NCBI GenBank assembly: GCA_902787145.1
Contig: CADAEZ010000001.1
Location: forward strand, 62,001 to 126,000
Direction of reading: 5' to 3'
From: an uncultured Ruminococcus sp.
GTDB taxonomy: Bacteria > Bacillota > Clostridia > Oscillospirales > Acutalibacteraceae
Length of the DNA stretch: 64,000 nucleotides
The position numbers were made by a program, and so were the translations under genes. This document shows positions 1 through 7,538 of the stretch, piece by piece; the stretch's first letter is position 1; each line of letters begins with the position of its first letter. The notes under the pieces are model-generated. The model did not search any database. It was not told where the DNA came from and saw only the letters and a list, made by a program, of their open reading frames with translations.

Positions 1-1
1 A

Positions 2-502
2 GAATATGATGAGGACGAGGGCAGCTCGGATAACGACAAGACCCAGCTCGTGACAGTTGATTTTGTAAACGGCGTCGCAAAGGTTAACCTTGAGGCACAG
101 ACAGCCGGTAATATTATCTACACGGCGACGATTCCTGTTGTCGGCAGAGATTCGATTACAGTTGTTACCGCTCCGGCCGTAAAGGTTAACGCCGGCGAGG
201 TGAGCAAATATGATATAAGTGTTTCAAACGAAAACGAACTGTTTACCGTTGTTTGCTACGACAAGAACAACAATATCGTTAAGAGCTACAAGCCGTCAGA
301 CAGCACATACATCGTGCTTAAGGACAAGAACGGTACTGTGCTCAAGACAGACGACTATATCAACAACGTAGCCACAAAGGACGGCGAGGTTATACCGGAG
401 TTCGCTAACGGAGAACTCAGGCTGTCGCTCAAGAAATCTATTCCGCAAGGAACGGAAATCACCGTCACAACAGGCGCGATTTCAAAGACAATCACTCTGT
501 GA
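2..502 (+). CDS. C-terminal part of a surface/exported protein (5' end outside window)
   Basis: The reading frame is open from the left edge, so only the last 166 codons are visible. An internal GTG at 50 is not needed as a start, because the frame continues upstream with acidic, Ser/Asp-rich codons (EYDEDEGSSDND) typical of a linker between extracellular domains. The rest alternates short hydrophobic and polar stretches, as in beta-sandwich (Ig/Big-like) modules, and ends in a strand reading ITVTTGAISKTITL. No catalytic motif or membrane segment is visible. A perfect hairpin lies 28 bases after the stop. An extracellular adhesin or fibre subunit is possible, but the function is unknown. Confidence 0.7.
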   Translation, partial: EYDEDEGSSDNDKTQLVTVDFVNGVAKVNLEAQTAGNIIYTATIPVVGRDSITVVTAPAVKVNAGEVSKYDISVSNENELFTVVCYDKNNNIVKSYKPSDSTYIVLKDKNGTVLKTDDYINNVATKDGEVIPEFANGELRLSLKKSIPQGTEITVTTGAISKTITL

Positions 503-529
503 TATAATACAAGGTGAAATAAGCAAAAT

Positions 530-566
530 GGAGCTGACCCGCAAGGGTCAGCTCCTGTGTTTGTTG
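530..566 (+). terminator. Rho-independent terminator
   Basis: A perfect 11-bp stem (GGAGCTGACCC / GGGTCAGCTCC) with a GCAA tetraloop at 530-555 is followed by a T-rich tract. It closes the partial gene upstream. Confidence 0.85.
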
Positions 567-672
567 GAATAGATTTCGGTTAACGCGAAATTCGCAATGC
601 GGAATTGTGGTCAGGCAGACGGCGGCATATATGAGAAGCCATTTCTACAAAAACACATATTAAGCAAAGTAC

Positions 673-820
673 GTCATTCTGAGTGCAGCGCAGCGGAACC
701 GAAGGATCTCCTTCCTTTATATAGCGGCAGGACTATGCATAAAAAACCGTCATCTGTCATTGTGAGATCCTTCGGCTATTTCGCTAACGCGAAATTCGCT
801 TCGCGACCGCTCAGGATGAC
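673..820. repeat. Inverted pair of interspersed GTCATTCTGAG...GAAGGATCTC repeats
   Basis: The left arm carries GTCATTCTGAG (673-683) and GAAGGATCTC (701-710). The right arm carries the same in reverse, GAGATCCTTC (764-773) and CTCAGGATGAC (810-820), so the element can fold into a long imperfect hairpin. TAACGCGAAATTCG occurs twice, near 582 and 785. A third copy of the arm lies at 19804-19830. The 503-914 gap holds no convincing gene; it contains only the two terminators and this repeat. Confidence 0.75.
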
Positions 821-860
821 GGTGGGGGGAGATTTTTGATTCTGCTTCATTCAGGATGAT

Positions 861-897
861 AAAAAACAGCTGCTCTCCTTGTCGGAAAGCAGCTGTT
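861..897 (-). terminator. Terminator of the fructose PTS operon
   Basis: A 10-bp stem AACAGCTGCT/AGCAGCTGTT (865-874 with 888-897) is followed on the minus strand by six T residues (861-866). It lies just after the ptsI stop. Confidence 0.85.
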
Positions 898-914
898 GTT
901 GAATTATTATATTA

Positions 915-2615
915 CTATACTACGTCTTTCAGATACTGAGTGATTTCTGCTTCGGTAGTCATTGACATTACCTTTTCGCATACCTTGTCAGCTTCTGCCT
1001 TTGTCCATTTTGAGATAGTCTTTCTGACTTTTAGTACCGACGGAGCTGATACGCTGAATTCGGTGAGTCCGAACGAGATAAGCAAAGGAATCATCATCGG
1101 GTTTGCCGCCGCTTCGCCGCACATTCCAACAGGTATGCCGGCTTCGGTGGCGCATTTGATAATACGCTGAATCATCATAAGAACGCTTGGCTGGAACGGC
1201 GAGTACAAGTAAGCTACGTCGCTGTTTCCTCTGTCCGCCGCCATAGTGTAGCCGGTGAGGTCGTTTGTGCCGATTGAGAAGAAATCGGCTTCCTTGGCGA
1301 GCATATGGGCTATTACGCCGGACGCGGCAGTCTCTGTCATAACGCCTACCTTGATGTTTTCGTCAAAGTCGATGCCCGAAGCTCTGAGGTCGGCCTTTGC
1401 CTCCTCGACGAGAGCCTTGCCCTCTCTGAGTTCTTCTATCGCGGTGATAAGCGGGAACATAATGCGGATATCGCCGAACGCGCTTGCTCTCAGTATTGCC
1501 TTGAGCTGGGACTTGAAGAGGTCGCGGTGCTTTAGGCAGTAGCGGATTGCGCGGAAGCCCATAAAGGGGTTTTCTTCTTTTTCGAGTCCGAGGTAGGGGA
1601 TCTCCTTGTCGCCGCCGATATCGAGAGTTCTAATGATAAGTCCCTTGCCCTTGAGCACGATTGCCGCCTGCTTGTAGGCTTCAAACTGTTCGTCCTCGGT
1701 GGGCAGGGCGTTTCTGTCCATAAACAGAAACTCTGTGCGGAAAAGTCCAACGCCTTCACCGTCTGCTTCCATAGCTTTGGCGGCGTCCTTTGGGGTTCCG
1801 ATGTTGCAGAACAGCTCGTATTCCTCGCCGCTGGCGCTGAGAGTTTTTTTGCCTCTGTAGTTTTCGAGCTCACGTTTTTCGCGCAGGAAAGCGTCGCGTT
1901 TTTCGGTGTATTCCTGGATTTCAGCTTCGCTTGGGGCTGTTATAACCTGACCCTCGCTGCCGTCAACTATGAGCTGCTCACCTGAGGAGAGCTGTGTGGT
2001 TGCGTTTTCTACGCTCAGCACAGCCGGGATTTCGAGAGCTCTGGCAAGAATCGCGGAGTGCGAGGTCTGGGAGCCTGTCTCGGTAACGATGCCTACGATG
2101 TTTTCTTTGTTGATACCGGCTGTCATCGAGGGAGTTACCTCTTTGGCTACGATTACGGTGCCGGCAGGAGCTTCGCTGATTTTTACGACTTTAACTCCGA
2201 GAAGAATGCTGAGAATCGCGGTTTTGATGTCTTTTACGTCGGCGGCGCGCTGCGCGGTAACCTCGTCGCCTGTGGACGAAAACGCCTCGATAAACATATC
2301 GCAAATCTGTTCAACCGCGGCTTCGGCGCACTGGCCGCCTGTTATCTGGGCTTCCATTGTTCCTACCATACCGGGGTCTTTCATCATATAAATGTGCCCC
2401 ATAAGGATTTCGGCCTCTTTTTCGCCGGCTGACTTTTTGACTGCCTCGGCCTGCTCCATAGTTTCCTCGCAGAAAGCGTCTACCGCGTCGTGAAAACGCT
2501 GCAGCTCGGCGTCGGTATCAGCGACCTGTTTGGGCTGGTATTCGAGAGAATGTTCCTCGATTATCATAACCTTTCCGATTCCGATACCCTCGGAAGCGGC
2601 TATACCTTTTAACAT
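915..2615 (-). CDS. ptsI: Phosphoenolpyruvate-protein phosphotransferase (PTS enzyme I)
   Basis: Enzyme I takes phosphate from phosphoenolpyruvate onto a histidine and passes it to HPr, the first step of all PTS sugar uptake; it is cytoplasmic. The 566 residues match the family length. The swivelling phosphohistidine domain holds the active-site run QTSHSAILAR with His186, and the C-terminal PEP-binding barrel has GEGVGLFRTEFLFM, SIGTNDLTGY and GMCGEAA. It is the last gene of a minus-strand fructose operon, 73 bases after ptsH and followed by a terminator. Linking the general PTS gene to a fructose transporter suggests fructose is a major PTS sugar here. The hairpin before it may tune its level relative to HPr. 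Confidence 0.97.
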   Translation of the reverse strand: MLKGIAASEGIGIGKVMIIEEHSLEYQPKQVADTDAELQRFHDAVDAFCEETMEQAEAVKKSAGEKEAEILMGHIYMMKDPGMVGTMEAQITGGQCAEAAVEQICDMFIEAFSSTGDEVTAQRAADVKDIKTAILSILLGVKVVKISEAPAGTVIVAKEVTPSMTAGINKENIVGIVTETGSQTSHSAILARALEIPAVLSVENATTQLSSGEQLIVDGSEGQVITAPSEAEIQEYTEKRDAFLREKRELENYRGKKTLSASGEEYELFCNIGTPKDAAKAMEADGEGVGLFRTEFLFMDRNALPTEDEQFEAYKQAAIVLKGKGLIIRTLDIGGDKEIPYLGLEKEENPFMGFRAIRYCLKHRDLFKSQLKAILRASAFGDIRIMFPLITAIEELREGKALVEEAKADLRASGIDFDENIKVGVMTETAASGVIAHMLAKEADFFSIGTNDLTGYTMAADRGNSDVAYLYSPFQPSVLMMIQRIIKCATEAGIPVGMCGEAAANPMMIPLLISFGLTEFSVSAPSVLKVRKTISKWTKAEADKVCEKVMSMTTEAEITQYLKDVV

Positions 2616-2647
2616 TTATTTCACCTCTTGTTGTTTGATGTGTACTT

Positions 2648-2672
2648 GGGGCTGCCGCAACGCGACAGCCCC
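2648..2672 (-). promoter_or_regulatory. Intercistronic hairpin between ptsH and ptsI
   Basis: GGGGCTG (2648-2654) pairs with CAGCCCC (2666-2672) around an 11-base loop. There is no strong T-run, so it is more likely an RNA processing or stability element, or a leaky attenuator, than a full terminator. Confidence 0.5.
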
Positions 2673-2688
2673 GGATTCATAATCTGAA

Positions 2689-2952
2689 TTATTCGCCGAA
2701 GCCGGCTTCTATCATTGAAACGGCCTCTGCCAGAGCCTCGTTCTCGTCGTCGCCTGTGGCAACAACTTCGATTTCGTTACCGCACTTGATGCAGGCAGCG
2801 ATGATGTTCATAAGGCTTTTAGCATTGACGTCCTGACCGTTGTGCTTGAGGACTACGTCGGACGAATATTTAGCCATAGCTGTGGCGAAGGTTGACGCCG
2901 GGCGCATATGGAAACCCTGAGCGTTAACAATTGTTAGTTTTTTGGATACCAT
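2689..2952 (-). CDS. ptsH: Phosphocarrier protein HPr
   Basis: HPr shuttles phosphate between enzyme I and the sugar-specific EIIA domains. The 87-residue product has the family length. His15 sits in GFHMRPAS (classically GLHARPAT) and is the catalytic site. Ser46 in NAKSLMNI is at the position that HPr kinase modifies in Firmicutes, so the protein could also report carbon status to CcpA; no hprK or ccpA gene is in view. It follows fruA by 23 bases in the same operon and has a GGAGAA-type ribosome binding site. Confidence 0.96.
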   Translation of the reverse strand: MVSKKLTIVNAQGFHMRPASTFATAMAKYSSDVVLKHNGQDVNAKSLMNIIAACIKCGNEIEVVATGDDENEALAEAVSMIEAGFGE

Positions 2953-2975
2953 AGTTTTTCTCCTTTGTTATATTA

Positions 2976-4943
2976 TTATGCTTTTTTCTTCATCAGGATA
3001 GCGAGCATAAGCATTCCCAGAATCGAGCCTACCGCGAGAGCGAGGAAGTACATAAGAGGATTGCCGATTGTAGGAAGAACGAAGATACCGCCGTGAGGAG
3101 CGCGCAGAGTACAGCTAAACAGAGCCGATAAAGCGCCTGCCGCCGCTGAGCCTATGATACAGCTCGGAATAACCTGGAGAGGATGTCCGGCAGCGTAGGG
3201 GATTGCGCCTTCTGTGATAAATGACAGACCCATAATGTAGTTAACCGGACCGCTCTTTCTTTCTTCTTCAGACCACTTGCTTTTGAAGAATGTGGTCGAG
3301 AGAGCGATTGCGATAGGAGGCACCATACCGCCGATCATAACAGCCGCCATAATTATCTGTGAAGCGGGTTCGTTGGGTGAATTTGCGAGGAGACCTGCCG
3401 CGGTAACATAAGCTGCCTTGTTGAACGGGCCGCCCATATCAATGGCCATCATTCCCGCGAGCAGAGCGCAAAGCGGAACTATCATAGCCGGATTCTGGGA
3501 CATAGCTGTTACACCGTTTGTCATTCCTGTGTTGATTATACCCATTATCGGGTTAACGGCGCACATCATTACGCCTACTATTCCGAGACCGCAAAGAGGG
3601 AAGATGAGTACGGGCTTGATACCCTCAAGTGACCTTGGGAAGCCTTCGCAACCCTTCATAACCATCTTCATCAGCCAGCCTGCGATAAAGCCCGCGAGCA
3701 GAGCTCCGAGGAATCCGGAGGGAACCGCGGAGTCTACGCCTGCCTGAGCGGCAGCGTCGCCTGTGAGGGCAAACGGGTTGGCAAATGTCGCGCCGACCTT
3801 GGCGAGATATCCGCCGGCAAAACCTACGAGCAGTCCGGGACGGTCAGCGATAGACATCGCGATGAATCCCGCAAGAATCGGAAGCATAAAGTCAAAGGCG
3901 ATTCCGCCGATTGACTTGAACCATGCCGCCGCGGGAGTAGCTGTACCGAAGTTGCCGTCCTGCGGAGCGCCCATAATTGTATCAATAAGGAAGGCGATAG
4001 CGATGAAGATACCGCCGGCTACTACGAACGGAAGCATATGGGATACACCGTTCATCAGGTGTTTGTAAAGCTTACGGCCGAAGCTCTCGTCATCCGACGA
4101 AGCTGCGGATGCGCTTTCTGCCTTGTCAGAGTGGAACACTGGAGCCTGTCCGTTTACAATCTTGTTGATAAGCTCCTCCGGTTTATGGATACCGTCGGCA
4201 ACCTTTGTGGATAATACGGGTTTGCCGTTGAAACGAGCTGTTTCTACGCTCTTGTCGGCGGCAATAATGATACCGTCGCAGTTTTTGATTTCGTCAGGTG
4301 TGAGAATGTTCTTTGCTCCGCCGGAGCCGTTAGTCTCGACCTTGATGGTGATTCCCATCTGTTCGCCTGCTTTGGTAAGAGCCTCAGCCGCCATATAGGT
4401 ATGAGCGATACCTGTGGGGCAGGCTGTTACGGCGAGTACGCGGAAGCCGTCCTGCTTAGCAGCCGGAGCGGCGGCCTCTTCAGGGAATTTTTCGGTTTCC
4501 TTATCGTCGATGATTTTAAGGAATTCGTCGGCGGATTTAGCTGCCTTGAGTTTTGCCGTAAAATCGGGATCCATCAGCATCTGCATCATTCTGGCGAGAA
4601 CCTCCAGATGTACGTCGCCGTCAAGAGTCGCGGCAATCATAAAGATAAGTTTACAATCCGCGCCGTCGGGAGCGTCATAGTTTACGCCCGCGGGTACCGT
4701 GATTGCGGTGAGGGCCGGAGCTTTTACAGCTTCGCTCTTTGCGTGGGGAATGGCAACTTCCATTCCGATTGCGGTGGTGCCCATTTCCTCGCGCTTAAGG
4801 ATACCTTCCTTGTACGCGGCGGCGTCCTTGAGGTTGCCGCATTTTTCGTGCAGGGCAACGAGTGTGTCGATAGCGTCTCTCTTGTCTTTTACCGATACGC
4901 CGAGAGAGATGCCTTGCTTTTTAAGCAAATCAGTGATACGCAT
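2976..4943 (-). CDS. fruA: PTS fructose transporter, fused EIIA-EIIB-EIIC
   Basis: This 655-residue permease imports fructose as fructose 1-phosphate. The order is EIIA (about 1-150, phosphohistidine His67 in AIPHAKSEA), EIIB (about 166-265, phosphocysteine Cys175 in VTACPTGIAHT) and the membrane EIIC (about 285-655) with many hydrophobic segments and the substrate-site stretch DMGGPFNKAAY. An Ala/Pro/Glu-rich linker separates A and B, and a Ser/Asp-rich one separates B and C. It sits directly after fruK, so its product is phosphorylated by the neighbouring enzyme. Related mannose- or 2-O-glycerate-type members exist, but the fruK neighbour argues for fructose. Confidence 0.95.
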   Translation of the reverse strand: MRITDLLKKQGISLGVSVKDKRDAIDTLVALHEKCGNLKDAAAYKEGILKREEMGTTAIGMEVAIPHAKSEAVKAPALTAITVPAGVNYDAPDGADCKLIFMIAATLDGDVHLEVLARMMQMLMDPDFTAKLKAAKSADEFLKIIDDKETEKFPEEAAAPAAKQDGFRVLAVTACPTGIAHTYMAAEALTKAGEQMGITIKVETNGSGGAKNILTPDEIKNCDGIIIAADKSVETARFNGKPVLSTKVADGIHKPEELINKIVNGQAPVFHSDKAESASAASSDDESFGRKLYKHLMNGVSHMLPFVVAGGIFIAIAFLIDTIMGAPQDGNFGTATPAAAWFKSIGGIAFDFMLPILAGFIAMSIADRPGLLVGFAGGYLAKVGATFANPFALTGDAAAQAGVDSAVPSGFLGALLAGFIAGWLMKMVMKGCEGFPRSLEGIKPVLIFPLCGLGIVGVMMCAVNPIMGIINTGMTNGVTAMSQNPAMIVPLCALLAGMMAIDMGGPFNKAAYVTAAGLLANSPNEPASQIIMAAVMIGGMVPPIAIALSTTFFKSKWSEEERKSGPVNYIMGLSFITEGAIPYAAGHPLQVIPSCIIGSAAAGALSALFSCTLRAPHGGIFVLPTIGNPLMYFLALAVGSILGMLMLAILMKKKA

Positions 4944-4962
4944 ATTAGCCTCCTTGTTTTGA

Positions 4963-5865
4963 TTAGAACTTTTTTAAAAGCTCATTTATTTTTTCTTTTG
5001 TGGCAAGTCCGGGAAGGAACGCTGTGGCGTTTCCGCAGACGCTGCCCAGTTTAAGAGCGTAAGGGTAGCTTTTTTCTTTCTCATATCCGGCGACGAATCC
5101 GGCTACCATGGAGTCGCCTGAGCCTACGGTGTTGATTACCTTTTCTTTGAGCACGCCTGCCTTGTGGACATCGCCGTTTTCGTCAACCAGCATAGCGCCC
5201 TCGCCGCCGAGGGAAATCAGCACGTTCTTCGCGCCGAGCTTTTGCAGCTCCTTGGCGTATTTTATGGTATCTTCCTCGGATTTTACCTCAACGTCAAAAA
5301 TCTCTGAGAGCTCCTGTCGGTTGGGCTTTATAAGGAAAGGATTGTATTTGAGCGAGTTTACGAGGAGTTTTTTTGTAGCGTCGACGACGATTCGGACGTT
5401 CTTGTCCTTGAGTCTTTCGAGCATATTCTCGTAGGTGTCGTCAGGGAGGGTGTTCGGGATACTGCCTGCCAGAATCAGAGTGTCGCCGTCCTGTATACAG
5501 TCGAGCTTTGACATCAGACTTTCGAGTTCGTCGGGAGCGATGTTCGGTCCCTGGGCGTTAATCTCGGTTTCTTCGCCGGCCTTTATCTTTATGTTAATAC
5601 GGGAGATACCGTCGCGCAGCTTTATAAAGTCGGATTTTATGCCCTTTTCTTTTACGCCGTTTTCTATCGCTTCGCCGGTGAATCCGGCTGTGAATCCGAG
5701 CGCCGTAGAATCCAGGTCGAGCTCGGCGAGCACAAAGGATACGTTGATACCCTTGCCTCCGAAGTAGTATTCCTCGGTTGTCGTGCGGTTAGTAATACCA
5801 TCGACGAGCTTGTCGAGGTGTACGATATAATCAATCGAGGGATTGAGAGTGATTGTGTAAATCAT
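4963..5865 (-). CDS. fruK: 1-phosphofructokinase
   Basis: This enzyme converts fructose 1-phosphate and ATP to fructose 1,6-bisphosphate, feeding glycolysis. The 300-residue PfkB-family sequence has the N-terminal substrate motif TLNPSIDYIVHL, FGGKGINVS near residue 36, and the C-terminal signature TVGSGDSMVAGF with catalytic Asp251. Its start overlaps the fruR stop by four bases (ATGA), implying translational coupling, and fruA follows after 19 bases. A tagatose-6-phosphate kinase would look similar, but the operon content supports 1-phosphofructokinase. Confidence 0.95.
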   Translation of the reverse strand: MIYTITLNPSIDYIVHLDKLVDGITNRTTTEEYYFGGKGINVSFVLAELDLDSTALGFTAGFTGEAIENGVKEKGIKSDFIKLRDGISRINIKIKAGEETEINAQGPNIAPDELESLMSKLDCIQDGDTLILAGSIPNTLPDDTYENMLERLKDKNVRIVVDATKKLLVNSLKYNPFLIKPNRQELSEIFDVEVKSEEDTIKYAKELQKLGAKNVLISLGGEGAMLVDENGDVHKAGVLKEKVINTVGSGDSMVAGFVAGYEKEKSYPYALKLGSVCGNATAFLPGLATKEKINELLKKF

Positions 5866-6617
5866 CTGTTAACCTCCTTTATTATAGTTTCGTTCCTGAA
5901 TTTATTGTCGGAAAGACTGTCGGTGATTATACAGCATTTAGCGAGCGGGCTGAACGTCACGGGAAAAATCCTGCGGAATTTTGTGCGGTCGGCAAGTACA
6001 AAGGAAGCGTAGCTTTTGTTTATGGCAGTTTCCTTTATAATAGCCTCCTCCACGTCCGGGGTGGTGTAGCCAGACAGGATGTCGATGCCGTTAGCTCCGA
6101 TAAAAGCCTTGGTGAAGTTGAAGTTTTTCAGGTTGTTGTTGCCTGCGGAGCCGATGATTGCCTCGGTTGTGGGTTTGATCTTGCCGCCGATTATATAAGC
6201 GTTGAGACCTTTTTGGATAAGCTTTCGGCCGTGGGCTATGCCGTTGGTCATATAGGTGGCTTTTTCGTTGGAGATAAAGTCTATCATCCGCGAGGTTGTC
6301 GTGCCGGCGTCGATGAATACAAAGTCATCGTCATTTATCAGAGTTGCCGCGTAACGGCCGATTGAGGTTTTTTCCTCGCTCATTACGGCCTCGCGGTTGC
6401 TGAAGGAGTCCTCGTGAAAACCACCGTGATCCTTTATCGCGGTTGCTCCGCCGAAGAACTTACGGATTTTGCCGAGCTTGTCAAGAGCCGTAAGGTCGCG
6501 GCGTATTGTGGATTCGGAAAGTCCGAGCTCAAGGGAGAGTTCGGCAACCGTTACGGTGTTTCGTTCGTTTATGATGTTTTGAATCAACTGATACCTGTCC
6601 TGGTTGAGCAAATTCAA
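5862..6617 (-). CDS. fruR: DeoR-family transcriptional regulator of the fructose operon
   Basis: It has an N-terminal winged helix-turn-helix (VAELSLELGLSESTIRRDL, about residues 19-38) and a DeoR C-terminal sugar-phosphate sensor domain with IFIDAGTTTS-like and AFIGANGID motifs. The family usually represses fru genes until fructose 1-phosphate binds. It is first in the operon and overlaps fruK. The start is uncertain. TTG at 6617 lies only one base after the AGAGGTGA ribosome binding site, while the in-frame TTG two codons later (6611) has better spacing. The -10 element ends only 15 bases upstream of 6617, so the mRNA leader is very short. Confidence 0.9.
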   Translation of the reverse strand: MNLLNQDRYQLIQNIINERNTVTVAELSLELGLSESTIRRDLTALDKLGKIRKFFGGATAIKDHGGFHEDSFSNREAVMSEEKTSIGRYAATLINDDDFVFIDAGTTTSRMIDFISNEKATYMTNGIAHGRKLIQKGLNAYIIGGKIKPTTEAIIGSAGNNNLKNFNFTKAFIGANGIDILSGYTTPDVEEAIIKETAINKSYASFVLADRTKFRRIFPVTFSPLAKCCIITDSLSDNKFRNETIIKEVNR

Positions 6618-6631
6618 TCACCTCTGATTAA

Positions 6632-6659
6632 ATTATATCATTATTTTTGATAAAGTCAA
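6632..6659 (-). promoter_or_regulatory. Promoter of the fruRKA-ptsHI operon
   Basis: On the minus strand TTGACT (6654-6659) and TATAAT (6632-6637) are separated by 16 bases. The start of transcription would fall near 6625, just before the ribosome binding site. Confidence 0.8.
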
Positions 6660-6755
6660 TAGAAAATGATAAAAATTAATCATTTGTTAACGTTTATTTA
6701 TGCAAAATAAAATAGTTTCGCAAAATTTAATCAAGCAAAAGATTAAATTTAGTCA
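6660..6755. promoter_or_regulatory. Candidate FruR operator repeats in an A+T-rich leader
   Basis: The promoter is surrounded by repeats of TTTATCA (two minus-strand copies 19 bases apart) and of GATTAAATT / TTTAATC (near 6627, 6726 and 6740). DeoR-family operators are often such multiple A+T-rich direct or inverted repeats, so autoregulation by FruR is plausible. The exact operator is not defined. Between this and the promoter at 6910 nothing else was recognised. Confidence 0.4.
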
Positions 6756-6909
6756 TTTGTAAGGTGCCAATCGGTCAATTTTGTCGGAGAATATGTGTAT
6801 TTTGTTGTAATTTTAGCAGAATACGGATGTTTTCCGCAATAAAAGGTAAAATAATACGAAAATGTAAGCATTTTAAGCAACATATTACAAAATTGTATGC
6901 TGATTTATA

Positions 6910-6938
6910 TTGAGTTATGAATTCTGTTTTGTTATAAT
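6910..6938 (+). promoter_or_regulatory. Sigma-A-type promoter of the small membrane protein gene
   Basis: TTGAGT (6910-6915) and TATAAT (6933-6938) are separated by exactly 17 bases, about 50 bases before the start codon at 6988. Confidence 0.85.
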
Positions 6939-6987
6939 ACAATTAAATAGAGAGCCTAGCGCTGTCTAAATAAATAAAGGAGGAAAT

Positions 6988-7386
6988 ATGATGGGTTCTA
7001 AACTTTTAAAGGTTATTGGCATTCTTATGATCATTTTCGGTGCAATCGGTTTAGTTGTTAGCCTTATTGCGCTCGGAGGAATGGCTCTTATTACATCAGC
7101 TCTCGGCGAGGGCGCAGGCATGTATTGGTTCGCCGTTATCCTCGGATTATTAGGAACAATTGTTGAGTTTGTTGCCGGTATTCTCGGTGTTGTTAACTGG
7201 AATAAGCCGGAGAAGGCTCAGGTATGCGTTATCTGCGGTATCGTAAGCGTAGCTTTTACAGTATTATCAAATATACTTGTACTCGTAAGCTATGCTCAGG
7301 GCTTCAACGTATTCTCGCTTGTAACAGGTCTCGTACTTCCTGTACTTTACCTTGTTGGCGCATTCCAGCTTAAGAAAGCAGAATAA
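6988..7386 (+). CDS. Small four-helix integral membrane protein, function unknown
   Basis: The 132 residues contain four hydrophobic segments (about 7-35, 44-68, 78-100 and 105-127), with a short polar loop NWNKPEKAQ in the middle and a basic C-terminus KKAE. There is no catalytic motif. The layout resembles small gut-Firmicute membrane proteins of the DUF4064-like type, but the family is not certain. GGAGG lies four bases before ATG 6988 and seven before a second ATG at 6991; either could be used. It is a single-gene unit with its own promoter and terminator. Confidence 0.85.
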   Translation: MMGSKLLKVIGILMIIFGAIGLVVSLIALGGMALITSALGEGAGMYWFAVILGLLGTIVEFVAGILGVVNWNKPEKAQVCVICGIVSVAFTVLSNILVLVSYAQGFNVFSLVTGLVLPVLYLVGAFQLKKAE

Positions 7387-7401
7387 TCGAAAACACAAAG
7401 T

Positions 7402-7439
7402 ATAAACCGGACGGTATTGGCCGTCCGGTTTATTTTTGC
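7402..7439. terminator. Bidirectional terminator
   Basis: A perfect 13-bp stem (ATAAACCGGACGG at 7402-7414, its complement at 7421-7433) is followed by a T-rich tract. It ends the membrane protein gene and probably also the convergent amylase gene. Confidence 0.9.
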
Positions 7440-7458
7440 GCTATAGATCAAAAATGAT

Positions 7459-7502
7459 TTATATTATCCGCTCAGTTTCTGCCATGCTTAATGAGCGACG
7501 AG
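7459..7502. repeat. Interspersed repeat containing TCCGCTCAGTTTCTGC
   Basis: The stretch shares TTATATT(A/G)TCCGCTCAGTTTCTGC and a following GAGCGA with 28499-28540. Both copies lie in gaps next to terminators, suggesting a dispersed non-coding repeat family. Confidence 0.6.
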
Positions 7503-7538
7503 TAGAATCGTGTCATAGGCATGCCTTTCTTACTCTGG

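Noticed and set aside
597..839. 80-codon plus-strand open frame in the first gap
   Set aside because: It lies wholly in the inverted interspersed repeat, has no ribosome binding site, and its codons follow the repeat, not a protein pattern.
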